DNA from: Smallanthus sonchifolius
Lineage: Eukaryota; Streptophyta; Magnoliopsida; Asterales; Asteraceae
Length of the DNA stretch: 64,000 bases
Direction of reading: 5' to 3'
Assembly: GCA_023525975.1 (NCBI GenBank)
Contig: CM042042.1
Coordinates: 7,757,501 to 7,821,500, forward strand
A program made the position numbers and the translations under genes. Below the pieces are notes generated by a model. It was not told the origin of the DNA. It did not search any database and saw only the letters and a list, made by a program, of their open reading frames with translations. Positions 33,754 through 44,596 of the stretch are shown in pieces (position 1 is the stretch's first letter; each line of letters starts with the position of its first letter).

Positions 33754-36752
33754 CTATGAAAAGAGATGTGGATACTTGGTCTTCATTTGGTCTTCACGTT
33801 CCCAAGTGAACTCGGGTCCACGTTTAGACTCCCAACGGACCTTGACAATGGGGATGCGGCTACGCTTGAGTTTCTTGACTTCTCGCTACATGATTTCCAC
33901 GGGTTTTTCAACAAAGTGCATTTTCTCGTCAATACGCACTTCATCAAGAGGGATGTGGAGATTTTCGTCGGCTAGACATTTTTTCAAATTAGATACATGA
34001 AAGGTCGGATGAACGTTGATGAGTTCTGAAGGAAGATCGAGTTTGTAGGCCACTTTTCCTACCCTTTCGAGTATCTTGAATGGACCCACATATCGAGGTG
34101 CAAGTTTTCCTTTCTTTCCAAATCGGACTACGCCTTTCCAAGGTGATACTTTTAGGAGAACCATATCCCCAACTTGAAATTCCAAGGGTTTTCGTCTTTT
34201 ATCGGCATATCTCTTTTGCCGACTCCTTGCTACTCGAATGTTGTCACGGATAAGAGAGATTTTATCGGTGGTCTCTTGGATAAGCTCGGGACCGGTGATT
34301 TGTGCTTCACCAATTTCGTTCCAACAAATCGGTGAACGGCATTTCCGTCCATAAAGAGCTTCAAACGGTGCCATGTTAATACTTGTGTGGTAGCTGTTGT
34401 TGTAGGAAAATTCGATCAGTGGTAGGTGAGAATCCCAATTGCCACCAAAGTCAATGACACAAGCTCTAAGCATATCCTCGAGAGTTTGGATTGTTCGCTC
34501 GGTTTGTCCATCAGTTTGAGGATGGTAAGCCGTACTTAAATCCAAACGAGTACCAAGCGCAGATTGTAATGATTGCCAAAATCGGGAAGTAAAACGCGAA
34601 TCACGATCGGAGATGATGTTCAAAGGGATTCCGTGACGACTTACGATCTCATCAATGTAGATCCGAGCCAATTTCTCGACTCGATAGTCCTCACGAATAG
34701 GCAAGAAATGAGCAGACTTTGTAAGTCGGTCGATAATAACCCAGATACTATCGTGCCCACTAGAAGTGCGTGGAAGTTTGGTGATGAAGTCCATAGGGAG
34801 GTTCTCCCACTTCCACATGGGAATTTCTGGTTGCTCGAGGAGTCCGGAAGGCTTTTGGTGTTCGGCCTTCACTTTAGAACAAATTAAACATTTTGCCACA
34901 AAGTGGGCAATATCCTTTTTCATGCCGGGCCACCAATATTGCTGACGAAGACCCATGTACATCTTATCAGCTCCGGGATGTACCAAATATCGAGTTTTGT
35001 GGGACTCGTTCATCAAAAATATATGAAGGTCGTCGCGATCGGGAACCCAGATACGGTCCAAGTAATACAATAAGCCGTTGGCTTTGGATTCTAGCAAGAG
35101 TTCTACACCACATGCCATCTCTTGATACATGTTTCCCTCGGTAACCGAGGTGTGTTGTGCTTTGAGAATACGGGCTTGGATATCGTTATGGATACAAACA
35201 CTATGAAGCATGATACGTTCTTTACGACTCAAGGCGTCGGCTACAACATTTGCTTTGCCGGGGTGGTAGCGAATCTCGCAGTCGTAGTCGTTAAGAAGTT
35301 CAATCCATCGACGTTGCCTCATCCTAAGCTCTTTTTGATTGAAAATATGCTGGAGGCTTTTGTGGTCGGTGAAAACCACGCATTTGGTGCCGTAAAGATA
35401 GTGTCTCCAAATTTTCAAGGCGAAAATGACAGCACCAAGCTCGAAATCATGGGTCGTATAGTTCTTCTCGTGGATTTTGAGCTGTCGTGATGCGTATGCA
35501 ATTACTTGGCCACGTTGCATTAGAACACAACCAAGACCTTGGTTGGATGCATCACAATAAACGACAAAGTCGTCATTACCACTAGGAAGAGTTATAATAG
35601 GAGCATTGCAGAGCTTGTGCTTGAGAGTTTGAAAAGCTTCCTCTTGCTTGGGTCCCCACTCGTAAGATTTACCTTTGTGAGTCAAGGCAGTGAGCGGAAC
35701 CGCAATCTTGGAGAAATTTGAGATGAAGCGACGATAGTAACCTGCTAGTCCAAGGAATGAACGAATCTCGGTAGGAGTCTTAGGAGTACTCCAATTCTTT
35801 ACCGCCTCGATCTTTGCTGGGTCCACATGAATTCCCTTATCGTTGACTATGTGTCCCAAAAATTGAACCTCCTTTAGCCAGAATTCACACTTGGAGAATT
35901 TGGCGTATAGTTGTTCTTCCTTCAAGAGCTCCAAAATCAAACGAAGGTGTTGTTCATGCTCCGCTTTCGTTTTAGAATAGATGAGAATGTCGTCAATGAA
36001 CACGATCACGAACTTGTCCAAATAAGGTTTGCATACACGGTTCATGAGGTCCATGAAGACCGCAGGTGCATTAGTCAAACCGAAGGGCATGACCATGAAC
36101 TCGTAGTGACCATATCTAGTCCGAAAGGCAGTCCTCGGAATGTCTTCATCGAGAACACGGAGTTGATGGTATCCGGAACGAAGGTCAATCTTGGAGAAAC
36201 ATGTTGAACCTTGAAGCTGGTCGAAAAGATCGTCGATACGGGGTAAGGGATAACGGTTCTTAATTGTAAGCTTGTTGAGTTCACGATAATCGATGCACAT
36301 TCGAAATGATTCATCCTTTTTCTTTACGAACAGCACGGGAGCACCCCAAGGTGAATGGCTCGGGCGGATGAATCCTTTAGATGAGAGTTCTTGTAATTGA
36401 CTTGCGAGCTCTTGCATCTCGGAAGGTGCAAGACGATAGGGAGCTTTTGCCACGGGAGTTGCTCCGGGCACAAGGTCAATACGAAATTCTACTTGTCTAG
36501 GAGGAGGAAGGCCGGGTAAATCCTCGGTGAATACTTCGGGAAAGTCTCGAATGATCGGAATATCTTGCAATTTCTTACCCTTGTCTTTCGTGTCAACTAC
36601 GTGGGACAAGAAGGCAACGTACTTTTTCCGTAGGTACTTTTGTGCCAATGTGCAAGACATGAGTTGAAGACCATGACACGGTTTTTCACCGAAAATAACT
36701 AACGTGTCGCCCGAAGGGAGAGGTATACGAATGCACTTTTCGTAGCAAATAA
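33754..36752 (-). pseudogene. middle element Pol: RT, RNase H, integrase, chromodomain-like tail
   Basis: An open frame of 924 codons from an ATG at 36660 runs to TAG at 33886-33888. It starts upstream of that ATG, in frame with protease sequence now beyond the inner element. Domains in order: RT with FIDDILIYS (catalytic Asp pair), RNase H with YCDASNQGLGCVLM and VVADALSRK, integrase zinc finger (H...H, CLICSKVK) and DDE core (VIIDRLTKSAHF, SDRDSRF, GQTERTIQTLED). After the TAG the frame stays open for 43 codons, encoding RWESKRGPEFTWEREDQMK to a natural stop at 33754-33756. That is the aromatic-rich chromodomain-like tail. A single nonsense change therefore removes only the tail. Confidence 0.92.
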
Positions 36753-39697
36753 TGTCACACCCCCAAATTCCACTAACGGAGTTTTACCGTTTGGAAGGTG
36801 ACACACCAGGATCTCAGTCATTAGTTACATCAAACGACACTATATGAGACTTGAAATGTCAAAACATAAGAGTTCAGAGTTAATGCAGAAGCGTAAACGT
36901 TAATATGAAATCAAAGGTAATTACATGCAATAGGCGTCAATCAATGTAAATAAGTAAACTGTTTCAAATGTTTGAAATTGATAATATAACAGTAGGACTC
37001 CATGCATGTCCTAAGTGTGCAACCTGTGCCTTAGCGACCTGAGAAACATGTAAGAAAAAGTGTCAACACGAGGTTGGTGAGTTCACAGGTTTCAAGTTTA
37101 CAATAAGAGTGTGTTTGCCAGATTATGTACATTCAATATGCATATCTATAGGTAGCTAACCTATGTTCATGTTTTACTAAAGCGCTGGCAACCGAAGCTG
37201 ACTGTGTTTGTATGCCTCCTGCCAGGTCTATCAACTCTGGCACATGTGAGTAGGCTAACATTTCACCCGTTCGATATCCAATCGAGTTAGCGCGACTAAC
37301 GCGGGTGGGATTTGTCAAACCCAGTAGTACTACTAAACATTACCTCGCTAAGATCCATATTAACGGTTCGAAATAAGATGAGGACTTTCTGTGATAGCAT
37401 GTTACGCTTAGTCTCAACAGTGATATCATATAAAGTACCATAATCAAATAGTTGCGTCATGTTTTCTCCCCTGGTGGGAAAAACAATATTTGCTTGCGTA
37501 CTTGTTTCTCCCCCACGGGGAAAACAAGTAAAAGTATGATAATTGGTGTTTCATGTTTGTTTCTTCCTCAACAGGAAAACAAGTAAAATACGTTTGTGTG
37601 TAAGCATGTCTCTCCCCCAATAGTAAAACAGGTAAAAAGGGGCCGTGAAACTCACCTGTGTTGCGTAGTAGGTAGTATCACACAAGTATGAGATTTAGAA
37701 CCTCAAGTGTTAGCCTGCACGACTTATGTATGCCTTAGAATCATAAACACATAAGTTAGGGATACACTGAGATTTGTGACGACGACACGGAAGGTTAGAA
37801 CGTCTTAACGTATTCTAAGGATCAATAAGTTGACGAACGTGTCTACAGGAATATAGGGTTTCTTAATATAATTATTAAAATAAATACGTTTTGTGTCGAA
37901 GGTTTCTTAATTACGAATATAATAATAATTAAATATATCCGTGCGTTTGTACTATTCAATAATGGTTTAGGAAAATAATATAATTAATATATTATTTTTG
38001 AACTCGTATAAAATATACGATAATCATTTACATGACAAAAATAATAAATATATTATTTTTATTCGAGGATATAAACGTAAGTAAATAATATAAACATTTA
38101 TATTATTAATTTGTTCGAAACGTTACACGAGGTAAATAAACGAGGCGAAATAATATAAAAATATATATTATTTAATAATAGAAGTCATGAGTTGAAAATA
38201 ATATAAACATATTATTTTATTTGAATTCGTGGTTTTGAAAATAGTATAAATATATTATTTTAAAAGTGGGAATAATATTAATTTTAGGTTATAAAACCAA
38301 ACCCGAGCCAACTGGTTGTTTCCCGGGCAAAAACACATTTATATAATAATATAATATTATAGGGTTTGATTTTTATTATTTAAATATTAGCAGAAAAATG
38401 TTTAAAAATAATTATGGGAGCCCGGTCTCGAACCCAGGTCTCTCCCACACACACACACTGCTCTAACCATTACGCCCGCTAGGGTCATCGCGTCCAATAC
38501 CCGGTTTTAAAAGCTTTTAATCTAAAAGTTCCTTGTGTTCTTCCCCTTTACACGAAACCGAACCAAAATCCCTCCCTAAACCTCTGAATTCGAACTCGAT
38601 CGCCCAAGGAACCATAGGGCTTTTGTTAATCGAGTTGTTACGAAACTGATGCTGTAATTTAATTTCGTTTCTTTTGGTTCTACAATCGAAAACCCCAATT
38701 CAGAAAGCAGATGAACCCTAATTACGGGTTCATGATCAATTCGATAGTGGAAGCCAGATGTTTCACAGGGCTTTCACTCTACAGACGTTTGTGAAGCTAA
38801 ATGGGTAGATTAATTTGATTTAAAAACAGTTTATAATCGAATTCAACAATCTAAGTTCATATGAACCCTAATTACGGGTTACAGAGATTTCGATAGTGAA
38901 ACTTGAAATTGATAGAGGGCTTTCAAAGATTATGACTTAGCGAATCTTTCTGCATAGTTTAATTTCATTTTTAATGGGTCTAGATTAAGGTTCGACTAAC
39001 TCGAAATTGTATGAACCCTAGGTATTGGGTCGTGTTAAATCTGATAATGAAAACTTAAATTACGATAGGGCTTTCATTACAGGTGCAAAAACGAATCTAG
39101 GAGTGTAATCAATTACCGGAATAGAGTATGAATTGCAGGTGCTCGACCAAACGGTATTTTGACTTGCGTGATCTTGGTTTCCGGCTATAACGGCTTCAAT
39201 TCCGCTCGAATTGGATGATGCAATAGGCTCTGAGGGATGCGACTAAGGTTTTTGGAGAGATTGTTTGCGAGAGTAATACACCAAATGGTCGAATTTGATG
39301 GATGCATGATGAATGTCGACGGTTATGGCATTAACATCCAATAATGAGATTAATCGCGCGTAATGGTGATGTTAATTGATTCAATGATGGTCGAAATGGT
39401 TAATGCCATCCGTTACAACTTGAATTCGGCTAGATTTCGGTTATGGATCATGAATTTGGATCAAGGATGAGAGGGGTTTGACTTCTAAAAGTCAACAGAA
39501 TACAAAACTCCCTATTTTGACTTTAGGAGTCAACAAATTTGACTTTAGACTAATTACAGCTTTAGTCCCTGCAATTTGAGTTTAATCTGTGACAGAATCA
39601 GTCCCTCGGATTTAATATTCAGTTAACTGGGTTAGGACTTAACAGGATTTTTAACGGAATTGTTAACAAAGTTAGCCTAAAAAGTCGAATTGTCACA
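36753..39697 (-). repeat. inner element 3' LTR
   Basis: 2945 bp. Holds an ACTCACCTGTGTTGCG segment (37650 region), runs of AATAATATAA and three copies of an ATGAACCCTA plus GGGCTTTCA module (about 38710-39075). Partner at 44597-47541. Confidence 0.95.
38425..38495 (-). repeat. tRNA-like segment inside the inner LTR
   Basis: The minus strand reads GGGCGTAATGGTTAGAGCAG, a (TG)n run and CCTGGGTTCGAGACC, resembling D-arm and T-arm (A/B box) segments of a tRNA. The acceptor arms do not pair, so it is a relic or captured SINE head, not a tRNA gene. The same segment recurs at about 46269-46339 in the other LTR. Confidence 0.45.
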
Positions 39698-39712
39698 TCA
39701 TCCCATAGTTGA
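39698..39712 (-). promoter_or_regulatory. inner element polypurine tract
   Basis: CAACTATGGGATGA on the minus strand directly precedes the 3' LTR. An extra partial repeat of this edge (TGTCACATCATCCC) occurs at 39756-39771. Confidence 0.65.
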
Positions 39713-39810
39713 AAGAATTTTCGTCCCGAAAATTAGAAGAAAATTTTTTTTTGAGGTGTCACATCATCCCTTAGTTGAAAGAATTTTCGTCCCGAAAATT
39801 AAATAGTACT

Positions 39811-40869
39811 TTAAGAGGTTGACGCGGAGTGCTTGAACAGATTAGGATATTTGCGCATCATCTGATCCTCGCGTTCCCAAGTGAATTCCGGTCCGCGTTT
39901 CGAGTTCCAACGGACTCTAACAATAGGGATTTTACTGTGCTTTAACGATTTGACTTCCCTATCCATGATTTCTACGGGTTCTTCGATGAAACGCAGCTGT
40001 TCATCAATGTGTAGTTCCTCAAGAGGAACCGCGAGAGATTCGTCAGCTAGACATTTCTTCAATTTTGAGATGTGAAAGACGTTGTGTACACCACTCAGTC
40101 CTTCAGGTAAGTCTAGTTGATACGCTACTGGTCCGATTCTCTTTAATATTTTGAAGGGTCCAACATAACGAGGATTCAGTTTACCTCGTTTCCCGAAATG
40201 AATGACACCTTTCCAAGGTGAGACTTTGAGTAAGACCATGTCACCTATTTGAAACTCTAAGGGTTTACGACGCTTGTCGGCATAACTCTTTTGACGATCA
40301 CAAGCTGCCGCCATACGGTTTCTAATTTGAACGATCTTTTCGGAAGTTTCAAATACAAGTTCAGGACCTGTGAGTTGGCTATCTCCAACCTCGGTCCAAC
40401 AAATGGGAGAACGACATTTCCATCCATAAAGTGCTTCAAATGGAGCTGCCTTGATGCTAGTGTGATAGCTGTTGTTGTAGGAGAACTCCACCAACGGTAG
40501 GTGAGACTCCCAAGTGTTACCGAAATCAATCACACAAGCTCGTAGCATGTCCTCCAGGGTTTGGATAGTACGTTCAGTTTGGCCATCGGTTTGAGGATGG
40601 TATGTTGTGCTCATATCTAGACGCGTGCCTAAGGCCTTATGTAACGACTGCCAGAAACGAGAAGTGAATCGTGCATCACGATCCGAAATGATAAAGATAG
40701 GCACTCCGTGCCGAGAGACTACTTCTTTCAAGTATATTCGAGTGAGTTTATCCATTTTGTCGGTTTCTTTGATTGCTAGAAAGTGAGCAGATTTTGTTAG
40801 GCGATCCACAATTACCCATATAGTATCACATCCGGTAGGGGTTCGGGGTAATTTGGTAATGAAGTCCAT
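39811..40869 (-). pseudogene. inner element integrase core and chromodomain-like tail
   Basis: A 352-codon open frame begins MDFITKLPRTPTG. The DDE residues are in VIVDRLTKSAHF, ISDRDARFTS and GQTERTIQTLED. The GPY/F-like segment (NPRYVGPFKILKRIG) and the tail RWNSKRGPEFTWEREDQM follow to a natural stop at 39811-39813. This part is intact, but it is cut off from the rest of pol by stops upstream (40879-40884 region). Confidence 0.9.
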
Positions 40870-42830
40870 GGATATTTGTTCCTATTTCCACATGGGAATT
40901 TCAGGTTGTTGCAGGAGACCGGACGGTTTTTGGTATTCAACTTTGACTTTTGCGCATGTCAGACATTTACTCACATAAATAGCTATATCGGCCTTCATCT
41001 TTGGCCACCAATGAATGGAGTAACGAGATTTATGGGCTTCATCCATGATTAGTTCCCTTAAATTTCCGAACACTGGAATCCATATTCGTTCGACGAAATA
41101 ACGAATTCCGTCAGATTTTACTTCAAGTTGTGCTTCCATGCCGCGTGTACCTTCTAACGGTAGGTTATCTTCTTTCAAGGCTTCAAGTTGAGCACTACGG
41201 ATTCTGTCAGGCAATCCAGGGTGAATAGTGAGTTGTAGCGATTGAACTCATTTGGGTTTCGTTTCCTTTCGGCTTAGTGCATCAGCCACAACGTTAGCTT
41301 TACCCGGATGATACCGGATCGCACAGTCGTAATCATTTAAATGTTCAACCCAACGACGTTGTCGCATGTTCAACCCCTTCTGCTCGAAGATATGCTGGAG
41401 GCTCTTGTGGTCGGTGTAGATGGTGCATTTGGTACCGTACAAGTAATATCTCCATATCTTAAGTGCAAAAACTACTGCTCCCAACTCTAGGTCATGAGTG
41501 GTGTAGTTTTTCTCGTGAACCTTTAACTGACGTGAAGCGTATGCGATTACCTTTTCGCGTTGCATTAAGACACAACCCAGGCCTTGAATGGATGCATCAC
41601 AATACACCACAAATCATCGATTCCTTCCGGAAGAGCTAAAATAGGTGCACTGCAAAGTTTCTGTTTGAGGTGCTGGAAAGCTGATTCTTGGTTATCGCCC
41701 CAATCCCAGAAATTGTCGCACCTCAGTCAGAGTTGTCGATGCTGCCCAATTCTTAATGGCTTCTATCTTTGATGGGTCAACATGTATTCCTTTCTCGTTA
41801 ACCACATGCCCTAGAAACTGAACTTCCCGGATCCAGAATTCACACTTGGAAAACTTAGCATACAGTTGTTCTTGCTTAGGTAATTCCAAATTTTAGGCGT
41901 AGATGTTCCTCACGTTCTTCCTGGTTCTTGGAATAAATGAGGACGTCGTCGATGAAAACGATAACGAATTGGTCAAGGTAAGGCTTATACACACGGTTCA
42001 TGAGGTCCATGAATACTGCAGGTGCGTTGGTTAACCCGAAAGGCATGACTATAAATTCGTAATGGTCGTACCTCGTTCTGAATGCAGTCTTAGAGATATC
42101 CTCTTCTCGAACTCCTAACTGATGATAGTCGGACCTAAGATCTATTTTGGAATAGAAGCTTGATCCTTGGAGTTGGTCAAAAAGGTCATCAATACGAGGT
42201 AAAGGGTAACGGTTCTTTATTGTGACTTTATTCAGCTCCCGGTAATCAATACCCATATGGAACGTACTGTCCTTCTTCTTGACAAATAATACCGGAGCTC
42301 TCCACGGTGATGAACTAGGTCGGATGAAACCTTTATCCAATGAGTCTTGCAATTGAGTGGACAGTTCCTGCAATTCACTGGGTGCCAGTCTGTAAGGTGC
42401 CCGAGCAATCGGTGCTGCTCCGGGAGCTAAATCAATTTGGAACTCAACTTGACGGTACAGTGGTAGACTAGGCAAGTTCTAGGGAAATACTTCCGGATAG
42501 TTACGTACGATTGGGATATCATCAATTTTCTTCTCCTCCGATGACTGCTCGGCGACGAGAGCCAAAATGGTAGTATGACCTTTTCGAAGACATTTATGTG
42601 CTTTCAGGAAGGATATGATGCCAATGACTGCACCACTCCTTTTGCCTTGGACAGAAAGGATTTCCCTTCTTAGGAGAGGAAGGCAAACATTTTTATCACA
42701 ACAGCTGGCCTCAGGTTGGTTCTTGGATAACCAATTCATACTGACAATAAGGTCGAAACTGCCAAGTGTAACTGGCAGAAGGTCAATGTCAAGTTTATGA
42801 CTAACTAATACTAGTTTACATCTGTAAGAA
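40870..42830 (-). pseudogene. inner element protease end, RT and RNase H, fragmented
   Basis: Frames in order on the minus strand: protease end with LPVTLGSFDLIVSMNWLSKN (about 42700-42800), a stop at 42479-42481, RT 42475-41876 with FIDDVLIYS, a shifted continuation 41889-41692 (EFWIREVQFLGHVVNEKG), RNase H 41610-41248 with YCDASIQGLGCVLM and ADALSRKE, and the integrase zinc-finger region 41214-40882. In that last part the segment between HKSRYSIH and WWPKM is shortened, removing about 15 residues usual for the family. At least three stops or shifts are present. Confidence 0.9.
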
Positions 42831-44575
42831 TGCGAGTTGTTTCGATTTTCTGAGCGTCTGCTATCTCAATAGTATACTTGGCTTTTAATAGAGTTGGAGC
42901 ACAACACACTAATATGGAATTTGTGAAATCATGCTAAGACTTCTAGTGAGACCCGCACTTATAAAGCGAGTGTCAGTCAATGCATAGGCTAAGGAGAGAG
43001 GTTCACATGTAAGAAAGAAAAGTCTAATGAGATATAGATTCCAGTAGCATAAGAGATAGGATGTATGTTTAGGTAATTGCGTTCAACTGATGGTTGGTTA
43101 GGTTACATCTTCGTTTCCTAATGTCATTGGATCAACGAGATCATTTCGTGAAGAAAGAAATTCGTTTACAGGATTGAATATGCTGGAGTAAAATTCGAAG
43201 TTAGACTAAGGATTAGTCACAGGATGAGGTAACAAGTTCAAGTGGGATCTATTGTAGGAGTGTAAGGAATAACGCGTTAGCATAGAAAGAATTCCTTAAA
43301 TTCTGTGTACATAGTTAGAGTCGGTGGTTTTACTCTGAGGTCTTACTAGAGTTTCACTCTAGGTGGTTCTATTGATTAAGTTTGAATAAGAGTCGTAAGA
43401 TCACTAAGACCCTTACATGAGTGAGATAAAATGATGTATTTCATTAATGATTGTCCAGTGTGTCCGTAAACACCTTCAACTTGATAGTCGCGTCTCTCAG
43501 TTGTTGAACGAGTTTAACTATACCAACTAGTCGTTGAGTAGGTTACAAGAACTTCTACTGATAGTGGAAGTTTAAGTTTGTAGATTACTGCTTAGGACCA
43601 TTTATCCACACACTAGGCTTCACCAGGACTTACATGCACTTCAAATTATTATTACGTGTGCACCCGTAATGATAATTTGCTTTGCATGCTCACCCTAGTT
43701 CTCCCTGTCATGTGTCAAAATGTCCTTTAGTTTGTATCGCCGAGTACAGAGTGTTGTCAGAGATGATAAGTCATCGAGAAGCTTAGTCATCAACCATAGG
43801 TTGATCAACTAGGACTAATATCGGAATGAGTAGTCGAGGATGGTTTGCTCCGAGTATTCACTCGAGTGAAACACAATACAGGAGTCCAATCCAGCGGATT
43901 GTAAATGAGAACATGTAACAAACATGTACATGAAATGCGACTTCAAAAAATGAAACTGGTTTCCTGAATACAAGTTACAGAAAGCAGTAAGGTAGCTGTC
44001 CTTTCAACTTAGTCAAGATAGGGTTTGAGTATGCATTGAGTAATGCGTTCTCAGATTTGTGGTCAATCTATTCTCAACAGAATATCGAACAAAGATGCGA
44101 GCCCATGGCTCGGGAAAGTGATGACATCTACACGTCAATGGATTCTGCAATAATGCGTGCAACGGTCTGCCTTCAGTCGGCGTATTGTTGCTAATGTGTA
44201 CAGTAGGGACTCGCATCCGACGGTCCCAATTCCCAAGGAGATACGCGTTAGTGCTGAGTGTCGTCCATAACATGGACCTGAGAAAGCCCACCATACCCAA
44301 CAGGTGATGGTGATGTAAGTGACTCCTCCGAAGGCTCCGTCTTGCTGCCCTCGAACGGGAGTGGATTATGTTCCGGTGATTCCCCGAGTGTCGCCACTGG
44401 GAATGATGATACAATGCAAATGATGTGTCCCTTGCCAACTGAGGGTGATACGGATGGTGTTACATGCCTGCACTGCAATGTATGTATAGGTGCTATATGT
44501 ATCAGGTATGAGTGCCTGTGCCGTGTAACTAATGTGTGAAGTTATAGTCTAGTATGCAATCCTAGTTCTCTATAA
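42831..44575. other. inner element leader, gag missing
   Basis: No gag or zinc knuckle is readable on the minus strand. The part near 43620-43700 (CATGCACTTCAAATTATTAT followed by TACGTGTGCACCCG) matches the leader of the middle element near 49215-49275, so this is 5' untranslated sequence now joined almost directly to protease. Frames at 44013-44540 show no domain. Confidence 0.7.
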
Positions 44576-44593
44576 CCAATGGCTCTGATACCA
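44576..44593 (-). promoter_or_regulatory. inner element primer-binding site (initiator tRNA-Met)
   Basis: TGGTATCAGAGCCATTGG on the minus strand, three bases inside the 5' LTR, matches the 3' end of initiator tRNA-Met. Confidence 0.9.
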
Positions 44594-44596
44594 ATC

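Noticed and set aside
33680..36207. Many plus-strand frames opposite pol
   Set aside because: They are shadows of the strongly coding minus-strand pol frame.
44013..44540. Minus and plus frames of 65-141 codons as a possible gag for the inner element
   Set aside because: No gag core or CCHC knuckle is visible, and the neighbouring sequence aligns with the leader of the middle element.
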